Made by a program: the position numbers and the translations under genes. The notes beneath the pieces are model-generated. The model saw nothing but the letters and a program-made list of their open reading frames with translations, did not search any database and was not told the DNA's origin. This document shows positions 8,178-15,833 of a stretch of 42,056 nt of DNA, one piece after another; the first letter of the stretch is position 1; each line of letters begins with the position of its first letter. Origin of the DNA: Massilia glaciei (lineage in GTDB: Bacteria; Pseudomonadota; Gammaproteobacteria; Burkholderiales; Burkholderiaceae_D); assembly GCF_003011895.2 (NCBI RefSeq), contig NZ_PXWF02000246.1, positions 1-42,056 on the forward strand, given 5' to 3'.

Positions 8178-9581
8178 TCAGGCGATTTCGGCAGCGAGGC
8201 GCTGCAGGTTGGACATGGCGGCCGGTGCCGCGCGCTGCAGGCGCGCGACGATGGCCTGCTTGTCGGTCTCGTGGGGCTGGATGCGCTTGAGCATTTTGGC
8301 GAGGGCGTCAAGACGGCTTGCCACCAGCCAGCGGCCAATGCCGGGCTCCTTCGACCAATGATGCTGGTTGAGCGACATGGCCAGTGTCATGCGGATCCAA
8401 TCGGTGTCGTGATTGGGCAGCGGCACCACGCCGCAAAGGCGGTTCTTGTGCGCCTCGTCCTCGTAGGCGGCCTCGACGTGGGCGACGAAGGCGGCGCTGA
8501 AGACGGGCTGGTACGAGCGCACCGTTTGCGCCGTGATGCGCTTACCCTCGAACACGGGTTTTATGCTCAGGTTGCCGATGGCACTGGCCGAGCAGTCCAC
8601 GTGCACGTGGCCCGCACTGGTGGGGAGTTGGCCCTGTGCGAGCACGATGCGGTCGCGCTCGATGCGCTGCACCCGGCCCATGCGGACGATGTTGCGGATC
8701 CGGCGCAACTGTTCCAACTCCATCGCGCTCACCGTGGCGCCGTGGAACATGCGCGGGCGCACGGCCGGATCGATGCGCAGCAGCGCGCCGCTCGCTTCGA
8801 GCCGGTCGAACAGATCCTCGATGCTCGTTGCGGCCGCAGCAGCTTCGTATTGGGCCGCGATGCCGCCCACCGTGCTGCCGAAGAACTCGTCGGTCGCCTG
8901 GGTATTCTGGCGGTCAAGCAGCCAGGCATCGCGCGGCATGATCCAGCGGATGTGGTCCGGGTCCACCCCTTGCGCGAGCAGCCACAGGCAGGCGTCGATG
9001 CCGGTCTTGCCGCCACCAATCACCACGTAGCCTTCGGGCTGTCCGGACAGCGTGGGCAGGTCGTTCACCGGCATGAAGCGCACGCCCTCGCCGACCGTGA
9101 AACCCGGCGTGTGATTGGCCGGAACGGTGGTCTTGAGCCAGGTCGCGTCGACCGTCTTGCGGCGCACGTCCACGGTGTAGCGCTGGCCGGTCAGGCGGTG
9201 CACGAAGCCGTCCTCGCCGTCGACGTCGCACAGCGGGAAATACCGGACCCGGCCGCTGGGCAGCAGGCGATGCCGCATCACATCCTCGAAATACGCCAGC
9301 ACCTCGGTGCCGCTGGCCAGATCGCCCAGACCCTGGTTCCAGCCCGCCGGGTCCTTGCGCCCCTTGCTCAGTTCGACCGAGTTCACGCCGTAATAGGCGG
9401 ACGGCTGGTGCAAGGTGACGAAGGGATAGGCGATGTTCCAGTGACCGCCCGGCTTGGCCATGCGGTCGACGATGATGACCGTCGCGTCGGTCTCGGCGGT
9501 CAGGGTGTCGGCGAAGGCCATGCCCACGGCGCCGGCGCCGATGATCAGGTAGTCCGCTTCGAGATGGATGGGATCGGGCAT
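8178..9581 (-). CDS. FAD/NAD(P)-binding flavoprotein (monooxygenase-like)
   Basis: 467 residues, start ATG at 9581 with GGAG upstream. The N-terminal dinucleotide-binding fold is ADYLIIGAGAVGMAFADTL (GxGxxG), followed by an acidic end of strand 2 (VIIVDRM) and GGHWNIAYPFVTLHQP, typical of flavin-dependent monooxygenases and reductases. A second Rossmann motif, VIGGGKTGIDACLWLL, lies near residue 190 and should bind NAD(P)H. First gene of a two-gene unit with the DUF2855 gene. Two palindromes and a tetR gene lie just upstream, so expression is probably inducible. The substrate is unknown. Confidence 0.8.
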   Translation of the reverse strand: MPDPIHLEADYLIIGAGAVGMAFADTLTAETDATVIIVDRMAKPGGHWNIAYPFVTLHQPSAYYGVNSVELSKGRKDPAGWNQGLGDLASGTEVLAYFEDVMRHRLLPSGRVRYFPLCDVDGEDGFVHRLTGQRYTVDVRRKTVDATWLKTTVPANHTPGFTVGEGVRFMPVNDLPTLSGQPEGYVVIGGGKTGIDACLWLLAQGVDPDHIRWIMPRDAWLLDRQNTQATDEFFGSTVGGIAAQYEAAAAATSIEDLFDRLEASGALLRIDPAVRPRMFHGATVSAMELEQLRRIRNIVRMGRVQRIERDRIVLAQGQLPTSAGHVHVDCSASAIGNLSIKPVFEGKRITAQTVRSYQPVFSAAFVAHVEAAYEDEAHKNRLCGVVPLPNHDTDWIRMTLAMSLNQHHWSKEPGIGRWLVASRLDALAKMLKRIQPHETDKQAIVARLQRAAPAAMSNLQRLAAEIA

Positions 9582-9616
9582 GCCTTGACTCCGGTTGGCT
9601 GGGTTGAAGAACAATC

Positions 9617-9631
9617 AATAACACTGTTATT
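9617..9631. promoter_or_regulatory. candidate TetR operator 1
   Basis: Perfect 15-bp palindrome AATAACACTGTTATT (seven-base arms around one central base) in the divergent region between the flavoprotein gene and the tetR gene. It differs from the second site only at the central base. Confidence 0.75.
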
Positions 9632-9641
9632 TCCCGATGTT

Positions 9642-9656
9642 AATAACATTGTTATT
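9642..9656. promoter_or_regulatory. candidate TetR operator 2
   Basis: Perfect 15-bp palindrome AATAACATTGTTATT, 25 bp from the first site measured start to start. Two identical arms in the divergent promoter region strongly suggest binding by the adjacent TetR protein on both promoters. Confidence 0.75.
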
Positions 9657-9727
9657 GGGCGTCAAGCCTTTTTGAGCGAGAATGGCGTCCCGGCCACCAC
9701 TTTCTTCCCCGCCACTTCCTGCCACCC

Positions 9728-10336
9728 ATGGACGACGCCAAGACCCGCATCCTCGCCGCCTCATCGGAGTTGTTCCTCGAAGGGGGCTACGACGCCCTCA
9801 GCGTGCGGGCCATCGCCGCGCGCGCCCAGATGTCCACCATCGGCATCTACAACCACTTCCAGGGCAAGCAGGGCATCCTCGACGCCTTGTACGCCGAGGG
9901 GTTCGAGCGGGTGGTGTGTGGCATGGACGTCCAGGACCCCGACCCGCGGGCGGCGCTGCTGCACGCCTGCAGCAACTACCTGGAGATCGCCGAGCGCTAT
10001 CCGGCCCATTACGATCTGATCTACGGCAAGTCCGACAGCGCCTACACGCCGTCCCCCGCGGCAAGCGCGGTGGGGACGCGCGCCTTCGACATGCTGCACG
10101 CGCTGATCGCACGCCTTGTGCCGGCCGGCACCGGCGGCGCCGCGCGCCTCGACGCCGCCATGCAGATTTGGTCGGTCGTCCACGGCTTCGTCAGCCTGCG
10201 CCGCCACTCCATCGCCGAGGTCGTGCCCATGGACCACTGGCACGAGCGCGCCCTGCCCGTCATCGCCTTAGTGGCCGATGCGCTGGCGCGGGGGGAGTTG
10301 CCGCGAGGATCACACGGCGACGGAAGCGGAGGCTGA
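9728..10336 (+). CDS. TetR/AcrR family transcriptional regulator
   Basis: 202 residues. The N-terminal helix-turn-helix is clear: ILAASSELFLEGGYDALSV, RAIAARAQMSTIGIYNHFQ and GKQGILDALYAEGF (residues about 8-55), the standard TetR DNA-binding domain. The C-terminal helical domain resembles the WHG-type ligand-binding domain (AAMQIWSVVHGFVSLRR). The gene is divergent from the flavoprotein/DUF2855 pair with two palindromes between them, so it likely represses that pair and itself until an inducer binds. The ribosome site is weak. The inducer is unknown. Confidence 0.9.
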   Translation: MDDAKTRILAASSELFLEGGYDALSVRAIAARAQMSTIGIYNHFQGKQGILDALYAEGFERVVCGMDVQDPDPRAALLHACSNYLEIAERYPAHYDLIYGKSDSAYTPSPAASAVGTRAFDMLHALIARLVPAGTGGAARLDAAMQIWSVVHGFVSLRRHSIAEVVPMDHWHERALPVIALVADALARGELPRGSHGDGSGG

Positions 10337-10413
10337 GGCTGAGCTTACGCTCTTTTGAAGGGGCCAATTCCACGAAGCCTGTGAATGTACTACCCCGCCC
10401 ACGAGTACCATGC

Positions 10414-11775
10414 CTACGTGGAGCAGCGCTCCACCCCGGCAAGTGCGCGTGTCCTGGGGTCAGCGTCGAACGCGCACTCTGCCAACACCCATGCCGGAGC
10501 CGTGTTCGTGTCGGTCAGCGCCTTTACGGCCTGCCTGCGGCAGGTCGAGCATGGCGAAAGTTCATATACTTCAAGAAGGCAATCGAGCGCCCCAACACCA
10601 GGATGCGCTTCGCACAAGTCCAGAAGTTTCCCGGCGAGGTCGTGCCTTTCGTCAGCATCGTCGAGCCCTGCCAGGTGGCCCGCGCAGATTGAAAAATCGC
10701 CCGCTTCAAAATTGTTGACCAGCAGCGCGACGCCGTTTGCGATGTCGCCATCGGCGATCAATTGCTTGCCCGCTTGTCGCAATTCGCCGTGCGTGATGGG
10801 GGCGAGGGCCTTCACGGCCGCCCACCGGACCTGTTCGTCGGAATGGGTAAGCCATCGAAGCATGCGATTGTCGAATCGCGGCAAGCCAGTTTTTGCAAAG
10901 CATCTGAACAGTCGTTTTACATGCTCTGGCTCGTCCGACGCCAGCAGCGCTGCGAAGACCGTCTCGCATTGCTCGCTGCCGGCCTGGGCACTCCACCGCC
11001 TGAACCAATGGCATTGGTCCCTCGGATTCTTCTGGACGAGAGCCACGATCTCCGCGCCTGTATAGGAAGTGGCGTCAAAACGACTTGAAGAGCCGCTGCT
11101 CTCGCGTGTCTTGCGGATGCCCGCCAGATAATTAGCAACATCGGAATCGGATGCTGCCTCGCGTTCCAATGCTGCAAGTCCGCGCTCAGTCCCTGTCGTT
11201 TTATCGAACTGCTCAATGATGTAGCCATCGACCCAGAAGTCGGGATCGGACTGCAACCACCGTCCGAACTGCCTGGCGGCATAAATCAATCCGTCCTTGC
11301 CGTCGAGAGCGACGATTTCATCGGCTGCAAACACATCCGCCGTGTACGACGAGCGAACAAGCGACGAATACAGGAGCCGTCTCGCGTCGTCCGAGCCGGC
11401 AGCGGCGAGTTCTTTAAGGATTGCGCTGCGCTGAGCCATGTCGCGATGGTTCTCCGGCGGCGGCTGGTGCACCATCGCCTCGATCGCATGCACCAGCTTG
11501 GTATTCAGCTTAACGCGATCAACAATCGAAAACAGCCATGGTGCCCGCTCTGCCTCGCATTGAGGGTCGAAGGAAAGACAGGATACGCATGCTTCAATGA
11601 TTTTGTCGTCTAGACCATTCGTTCCATGCTGCTCGACATGTTGCATGGCACGCCCATGCCCCGTCCTGAGGGCGGTGGCGAAAGCGATTGAGCTGAGAGG
11701 TAGAACTGGGTTTTTTATTCGCATTTGGGAACGGCTAATTTCTTCCGGGCGCAGCAAATCCAAAGTCACAAGCAT
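10414..11775 (-). CDS. HEAT-repeat-like hypothetical protein
   Basis: 453 residues from an ATG at 11775 with AGGGA upstream; the frame is open to 11832. The protein is almost entirely helical and contains repeated paired-helix segments of the HEAT/armadillo type. Examples are RMLRWLTHSDEQVRWAAVKA, EPEHVKRLFRCFAKTGLPRF, and, near the C-terminus, RRQAVKALTDTNTAPAWVLA. There is no signal peptide or membrane helix, so it should be cytoplasmic. Such repeats mediate protein binding. I do not recognise the family and the neighbours give no clue to a partner. Confidence 0.65.
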   Translation of the reverse strand: MLVTLDLLRPEEISRSQMRIKNPVLPLSSIAFATALRTGHGRAMQHVEQHGTNGLDDKIIEACVSCLSFDPQCEAERAPWLFSIVDRVKLNTKLVHAIEAMVHQPPPENHRDMAQRSAILKELAAAGSDDARRLLYSSLVRSSYTADVFAADEIVALDGKDGLIYAARQFGRWLQSDPDFWVDGYIIEQFDKTTGTERGLAALEREAASDSDVANYLAGIRKTRESSGSSSRFDATSYTGAEIVALVQKNPRDQCHWFRRWSAQAGSEQCETVFAALLASDEPEHVKRLFRCFAKTGLPRFDNRMLRWLTHSDEQVRWAAVKALAPITHGELRQAGKQLIADGDIANGVALLVNNFEAGDFSICAGHLAGLDDADERHDLAGKLLDLCEAHPGVGALDCLLEVYELSPCSTCRRQAVKALTDTNTAPAWVLAECAFDADPRTRALAGVERCST

Positions 11776-11884
11776 GAAATTCCCTGCTCCAGCAGCCTTA
11801 TCGCTGGGACTGGGGAAATCCCTTCCATTCAAAAGCGGTCACTGGCTCCACTTTATCATCTCAACCCTCGCCTCCCGACGAAAT

Positions 11885-12861
11885 TTAGCGGCGACCTATA
11901 CGGATCGGCGTGCCTACACTCACACGACGAAATGCATCACCGAACCTTCGCTCCGCATAGCCGATCGCTTCATCGCTGGTATCGTGGGTTCCCAGTGCCA
12001 GTATCCCGATCTTCTTCTGCGCCAACAGGGCCAAATCGGCATTGATGTCATCGACCGTGATCGGGGAGAAAAAGCCATCGCCCGACGCGAACCGTTTCTG
12101 CAGGTCGAGCCCGCCAGCGAACAAACGCCCCGCCGGCACCGGGTAGTAGACATCGCCGACCAAGCCATGCAATGGCGCGCCGAAGGCGTCCTCCAGGCGC
12201 TTGACGAGCTTTGGGAGCGTCTGGTGACCGCATCCCACAATGACGACCAGTCCTTTGCCTTCCACGTTAATGACCAGCGCCTGCTCCGCGATGGCCCCCA
12301 TGAAAAGCTTGCGCGCGATCGGGCCGGTGCTGGCCACGCCCGCCAGCAGCGCAGCGGGGTGCCCGATCGTCGTCACCGCAACGCCAGGATACGACAGCGG
12401 TACAGGCGCGAAAACGCGCTTCCCTCGGAGGTCGACTTGCGCGTTACCCAGAGAGAATGTGTTTGCTTTTACCCAGTCCTCGCCACCCGTGTGATCTCGA
12501 TGGGCATGGCTGAGAAATATCGTATCGACCTCGGACAGCGCAACGCCGAGCTCACGCAGATTGTGCTGCAACGGCGATGGTTCTTCACGCAAGGCGTTCC
12601 AGCCGACGTCGAATAAAATCGTGTTCCGGTCGGTCTTGATGAGATAGGAAGCCCCTGCTTCGGTCTTGAATCTTTTGGAATGTGCCAATTCACGATTGGG
12701 ATGATCTCCAGCGATTTCGTACTTCCAAAATCGGCCAACCGCGCCACCTTCGTCGTTTTCCAGGCTTGCTCTACGGCTGCAACATCGTTGGCATGGCTTT
12801 GCAACGCAAGCCCCGCGGCGGCAAGACCGCCGACGACGAGCAGCGCCGCCCGGACACCCAT
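11885..12861 (-). pseudogene. metallo-beta-lactamase-fold hydrolase, frameshifted near N-terminus
   Basis: An MBL-fold protein with a membrane anchor. The natural start is probably ATG 12861 (GAGG six bases upstream), giving MGVRAALLVVGGLAAAGLAL, a signal anchor or signal peptide. At the A4 run on the coding strand (12673-12676) the frame breaks. The continuation from KRFKTEAGASYLIKTDRNTI to the end lies in another frame and has its own TTG at 12688. The metal-binding motif is SHAHRDHTGG (H-x-H-x-D-H). Later blocks include VIVGCGHQT and GDVYYPVPAG, as in the 7,8-dihydropterin-6-methyl-4-(beta-D-ribofuranosyl)aminobenzene-5-phosphate synthase-like branch. One added base restores about 325 residues. 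Upstream it is continuous, in the same frame, with DUF3703. Confidence 0.75.
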
Positions 12862-13218
12862 CTCACGCCTCAAGCTGTATCCAACGAAGTGAACCTTCAT
12901 GTCATCCGGCACGGGCATCGGCTTTACCGCGGACACACGGGCGCTCCCCGGATTACCCACCGGAACCCAGCCGAAAAGATAGCCCGGCACGACTGCCAGC
13001 AGACGGGCCAACTGCCCTCGGATTTCGTTGAATTGCCTGCGGCTTAGGGCGATCCGAAGCATCTGAAGGTGCGTGACCATGTGCGCGAAAAAATAGCGCT
13101 GCCCGATGATGTGGGCTCTTTCGAGATGATAAACCGCGAGGTCGAGATCGCCAGAATGGCGCGCAGCGTGGGCCGTCGCCATTTCAGTTTTAAAAGCGTG
13201 TTTGACGGAATTTGGCAT
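12469..13218 (-). CDS. DUF3703 protein reading through into the MBL-fold gene
   Basis: Start ATG at 13218 with GGAG upstream. Residues 1 to about 106 match DUF3703: KTEMATAHAARHSGDLDLA, VYHLERAHIIGQRYFFAHMV, RGQLARLL and the ending WVPVGNPGSARVSAVKPMPVPDD. DUF3703 proteins as I know them end at about this point (near 115 residues). Here no stop follows and the frame continues through the presumed start of the MBL-fold gene at 12861 until it fails at the frameshift near 12675, ending at 12469. The stop between the genes may have been lost or an indel may be present. The function of DUF3703 is unknown; it is probably cytoplasmic and helical. Confidence 0.65.
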   Translation of the reverse strand: MPNSVKHAFKTEMATAHAARHSGDLDLAVYHLERAHIIGQRYFFAHMVTHLQMLRIALSRRQFNEIRGQLARLLAVVPGYLFGWVPVGNPGSARVSAVKPMPVPDDMKVHFVGYSLRREMGVRAALLVVGGLAAAGLALQSHANDVAAVEQAWKTTKVARLADFGSTKSLEIIPIVNWHIPKDSRPKQGLPISSRPTGTRFYSTSAGTPCVKNHRRCSTICVSSALRCPRSIRYFSAMPIEITRVARTG

Positions 13219-13302
13219 GAGAATCTCCAGCAGCAGGATATAGGAAGGCTTGGCTGAATTCTGACACTGGAACCAATCCCTGTATTGAACAATTCGCCTG
13301 CG

Positions 13303-14001
13303 CTAGCGTGACAATAGGCTGAGCATTCTGGGCGTGATCCCCAGCACCTTTCGCATGGTGCGGGTGAAATGGGCTTGATCGGCAAAGCCGGCCTCAAACG
13401 CCGCCTCGGCCAGGCTGGCGCCGCCTGACAGGCTTCTACCAGCCCGCTCCAGCTTGCGCCACATCACCCAACCCGCCAGGGGAATGCCCAGTTCTTGGGT
13501 GGCCAACGCGCGCAAACGGGATGTGGACAAACCCACGGCACCTGCCGCGCGCGCGACTGCAGCCGCGCTTGTGTCGAGCGCGAGGCATTGCAGCGCTGCC
13601 GCCAATCTGGCGTCGAGCACTGGCGTGGGTGTCGGCACTTTGCCAAGCAGCCGTTCGATACAGCTGGCGAGCGGTGCGTCCAAATCGACCAGATCGAACA
13701 ATGACGCAGGAAGAAGGGCAATCCCTTGCAGCGTGGGGCCTGCCAATAAACATGCTATTGGCGACTGCGGTTCAATCAGCAACAATGTAATGATGCCGGT
13801 CGCGTGAATGGCGTGGGGCGCGCCCGGCGCGACCAAGAGCGCAGGACCGGAAAATGTGCCGGTGGCGCCGCGTATCGTGACTTGTCCGTCGGCCGACAGC
13901 GTAAGCTGCAGCGCAGCATGAGCATGTGTCGTGTTGTCCGCAGCCCGACCACGAAAAGCGACCCACGAGCTGCCGAACTCCAGTTTGCCAGTCCAACTCA
14001 T
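13303..14001 (-). CDS. AraC family transcriptional regulator
   Basis: 232 residues. The C-terminal half holds the paired helix-turn-helix of AraC/XylS proteins: AVARAAGAVGLSTSRLRALA for the first, and SLAEAAFEAGFADQAHFTRT then MRKVLGITPRML for the second, which is the family signature. The N-terminal half resembles a small cupin-type sensor domain (HAHAALQLTLSADGQV). It starts 17 bp after the stop of the alpha/beta hydrolase gene, so the two are probably co-transcribed. The regulator could control that hydrolase, which is inference. Confidence 0.88.
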   Translation of the reverse strand: MSWTGKLEFGSSWVAFRGRAADNTTHAHAALQLTLSADGQVTIRGATGTFSGPALLVAPGAPHAIHATGIITLLLIEPQSPIACLLAGPTLQGIALLPASLFDLVDLDAPLASCIERLLGKVPTPTPVLDARLAAALQCLALDTSAAAVARAAGAVGLSTSRLRALATQELGIPLAGWVMWRKLERAGRSLSGGASLAEAAFEAGFADQAHFTRTMRKVLGITPRMLSLLSR

Positions 14002-14018
14002 CGCAGTGTCTTCCTTGC

Positions 14019-14634
14019 TTAAATCGACGACGAAGACAGGTGCCGGTCAATGAGCGGCGCTACGAGGTTCGCGAAAGTGCAGCACACGCCGTGGTCTCCG
14101 CCGGGGATAACGTGCAAATCCGCCCGCGGCAGCAGTGAAGCGAGACGCCGACCAACGCTCACCGGACTGATCGGATCTGCATCACCCCACAACAGCAGCG
14201 TCGGCATGGACAGCATATAAGCTCGGCTTTAAGTCTTCGTGATAGTTGGTGAACCAATCGGGCAATCTGGAATCGACCGCTTGGGCAGCCGGCCGCCAGT
14301 CTTCGGCATCAAGGGTAGTCGAGCCCAATCCGCCCGAGGTCACGGAAAGTACCAAGTGAGTGATGAGCTCCGGTTTCTTGAGCGCGGCAAGTAGCGCAAC
14401 GACACCTCCCATCGACTGGGCGATCAGGGCACTGGGCTGGTCAATGTCGTCAAGAACCCTCGACACCAAATCGTCAATGCCACGGATGCTCGGGTCCGGC
14501 GGAATGCCGCAAAAGCCGGGCCAGGTCATATGCACTTTCAAGGCCGGGTACGTCAGCAGGTCGGAGGCGGGCCGCCAAAATTCTGTTCGACCCAGTGCCC
14601 CGGGGAGAAAAATGAGCTTGGATGGTTTCTGCAT
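14019..14634 (-). pseudogene. alpha/beta-fold hydrolase, frameshifted
   Basis: The catalytic elements are all present but in two frames. The first part (start ATG 14634, MQKPSKLIFLPGALGR) holds the oxyanion region and the nucleophile elbow AQSMGGVVALLAAL. The second part (frame changes near 14217) holds the acid in LLLWGDADPISP and the catalytic His in GGDHGVCCTF. One extra base near 14217, or two missing, accounts for the break. Restored length would be about 204 residues, short but acceptable for this superfamily. As sequenced, the first frame stops at 14182 after the wrong tail HADAAVVG. It lies upstream of an AraC regulator on the same strand. The substrate is unknown. Confidence 0.75.
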
Positions 14635-14728
14635 GGAAGAAAAATAAGTTGTTGACGGCCGTTTCTGACCGACAGCGAGCGCACGGGGAGTGCCGACGCT
14701 GTCAGCATTGGCCCCGAGGCCAAAGGCC

Positions 14729-15121
14729 TTACTTAACCCGATAAATCGCGCATAGCTTATTACCGTCAGGATCACGAACATAGGCCAAGTGCATTGCCCC
14801 CGTGGCGCCTTCACGCAGGCCCGGTGGATCTTCAATGGATTGGCCGCCGTTTGCGACTGCGGTGTCGTGGAATATCTGCACCTGCTCGGGCGAGTGGCAT
14901 TTGAAGCCAATCGTGCCGCCGTTTGCGCATGTCGCTTCTTCGCCGTTGATCGGCTCGCTTACGCAAAAGGTGCTTCCCTCATGCCGGTAAAAGAGCCTGA
15001 TGTGACCTGAAGGGGCTTCGTTGCGAAACGGTTCGCCTGCCCCGAGCGTTCCGAGCACGGCGTCGTAGAACCGTTTTGACTGTTCGATGTCATTCGAACC
15101 GATCATTACATGATAGAACAT
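14729..15121 (-). CDS. VOC family protein (glyoxalase/dioxygenase fold)
   Basis: 130 residues with an excellent ribosome site (AGGAGA) before ATG 15121. The vicinal-oxygen-chelate pattern is clear. It starts FYHVMIGSNDIEQSKRFYDA with a potential metal-binding His, has an IGFKCHSPEQVQIFHD centre, and ends MHLAYVRDPDGNKLCAIYR, the usual family ending. The members closest in pattern are small lactoylglutathione-lyase-like proteins without assigned substrate. The upstream region carries a motif also found upstream of the next gene (DUF2200). Confidence 0.88.
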   Translation of the reverse strand: MFYHVMIGSNDIEQSKRFYDAVLGTLGAGEPFRNEAPSGHIRLFYRHEGSTFCVSEPINGEEATCANGGTIGFKCHSPEQVQIFHDTAVANGGQSIEDPPGLREGATGAMHLAYVRDPDGNKLCAIYRVK

Positions 15122-15187
15122 GCGATCTCCTAAATGATGGTGTGGGTGAAGCGTTATTGACGAATATTGGACGACCGTCCTCTTTTT

Positions 15188-15215
15188 TAGCCGGTAGCAG
15201 GCACATCATACGTGA
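15188..15215 (-). promoter_or_regulatory. shared upstream motif, copy at VOC gene
   Basis: A 28-bp segment (plus strand TAGCCGGTAGCA, then CATACGTGA after a short spacer) is repeated at 15630-15655. Each copy lies upstream of a minus-strand gene (67 bp from the VOC start, 39 bp from the DUF2200 start), so it may be a common promoter or regulator site. A perfect 16-bp palindrome GTGACCAGCTGGTCAC overlaps its end (15212-15227). Confidence 0.4.
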
Positions 15216-15240
15216 CCAGCTGGTCACGCCGCCCTCCCCG

Positions 15241-15591
15241 CTATTCCCGCAATATTTTCCCCATTACTTTACCTTTTGCGAGTTCATCAACCAGCTTGTC
15301 GAGATGGCGAATTTTCTGCATGAGCGGATCATCGACTTCTTCCACGCGAACTCCGCAGACCACGCCCTTTATGAGCTTACTGTTCGGATGCATTGCTGGT
15401 GCTTGAGCAAAAAAAGTTTGGAAGTCATTCTCAAGTTCGATTTGCCGCTGCAGCCCAGAGCTGTCATACCCCGTCAGCCAACAAATGATCTGGTCGACTT
15501 CCTCTTTGGTACGGTTCTTGCGCTCGGCTTTCTGGACGTACAAGGGATAAACCTTCGCAAATGCTGTACCGAAAATTCGATGCGTTGACAT
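15241..15591 (-). CDS. DUF2200 family protein
   Basis: 116 residues from the ATG at 15591 with AGGGG upstream; the frame is open to 15642. The sequence fits DUF2200 throughout: [70 protein letters not shown] and [12 protein letters not shown]. The family consists of small cytoplasmic proteins of unknown function. The gene lies between two copies of a short repeat and has the same orientation as the VOC gene that follows. Confidence 0.9.
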   Translation of the reverse strand: MSTHRIFGTAFAKVYPLYVQKAERKNRTKEEVDQIICWLTGYDSSGLQRQIELENDFQTFFAQAPAMHPNSKLIKGVVCGVRVEEVDDPLMQKIRHLDKLVDELAKGKVMGKILRE

Positions 15592-15629
15592 TGCCACCCC
15601 TGTTTGTTGACGGTCTTCTGCCCCGATAC

Positions 15630-15655
15630 TAGCCGGTAGCACAGATCATACGTGA
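15630..15655 (-). promoter_or_regulatory. shared upstream motif, copy at DUF2200 gene
   Basis: Second copy of the motif at 15188-15215, two bases shorter in its spacer. It sits 39 bp upstream of the DUF2200 start. Confidence 0.4.
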
Positions 15656-15788
15656 GCGGCGTCTTTCGCCCACAGGGGACCGATTGAGGCTGATCACGGC
15701 CGCGTCCTTGGGAAGCAATCCATACATTTTTGAATAGCCCTGCCCTGATCCATACAAAAATGGATGACGCTGCTGCTTGCACGTGACC

Positions 15789-15815
15789 AAAAAAAAGGAC
15801 GCCGAAGCGTCCTTT
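15789..15815 (-). terminator. intrinsic terminator of the subtilase gene
   Basis: Perfect nine-base stem AAAGGACGC / GCGTCCTTT with a CGAA loop. On the minus strand it ends in a run of T (plus-strand A run 15789-15796). It lies 19 bp after the subtilase stop. Confidence 0.85.
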
Positions 15816-15833
15816 CCAGTTTTTCAGTGCAGC

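Noticed and set aside
14708-14723. Hairpin TTGGCC-CCGA-GGCCAA behind the VOC gene as terminator
   Set aside because: The stem is good but no T run follows on the minus strand.
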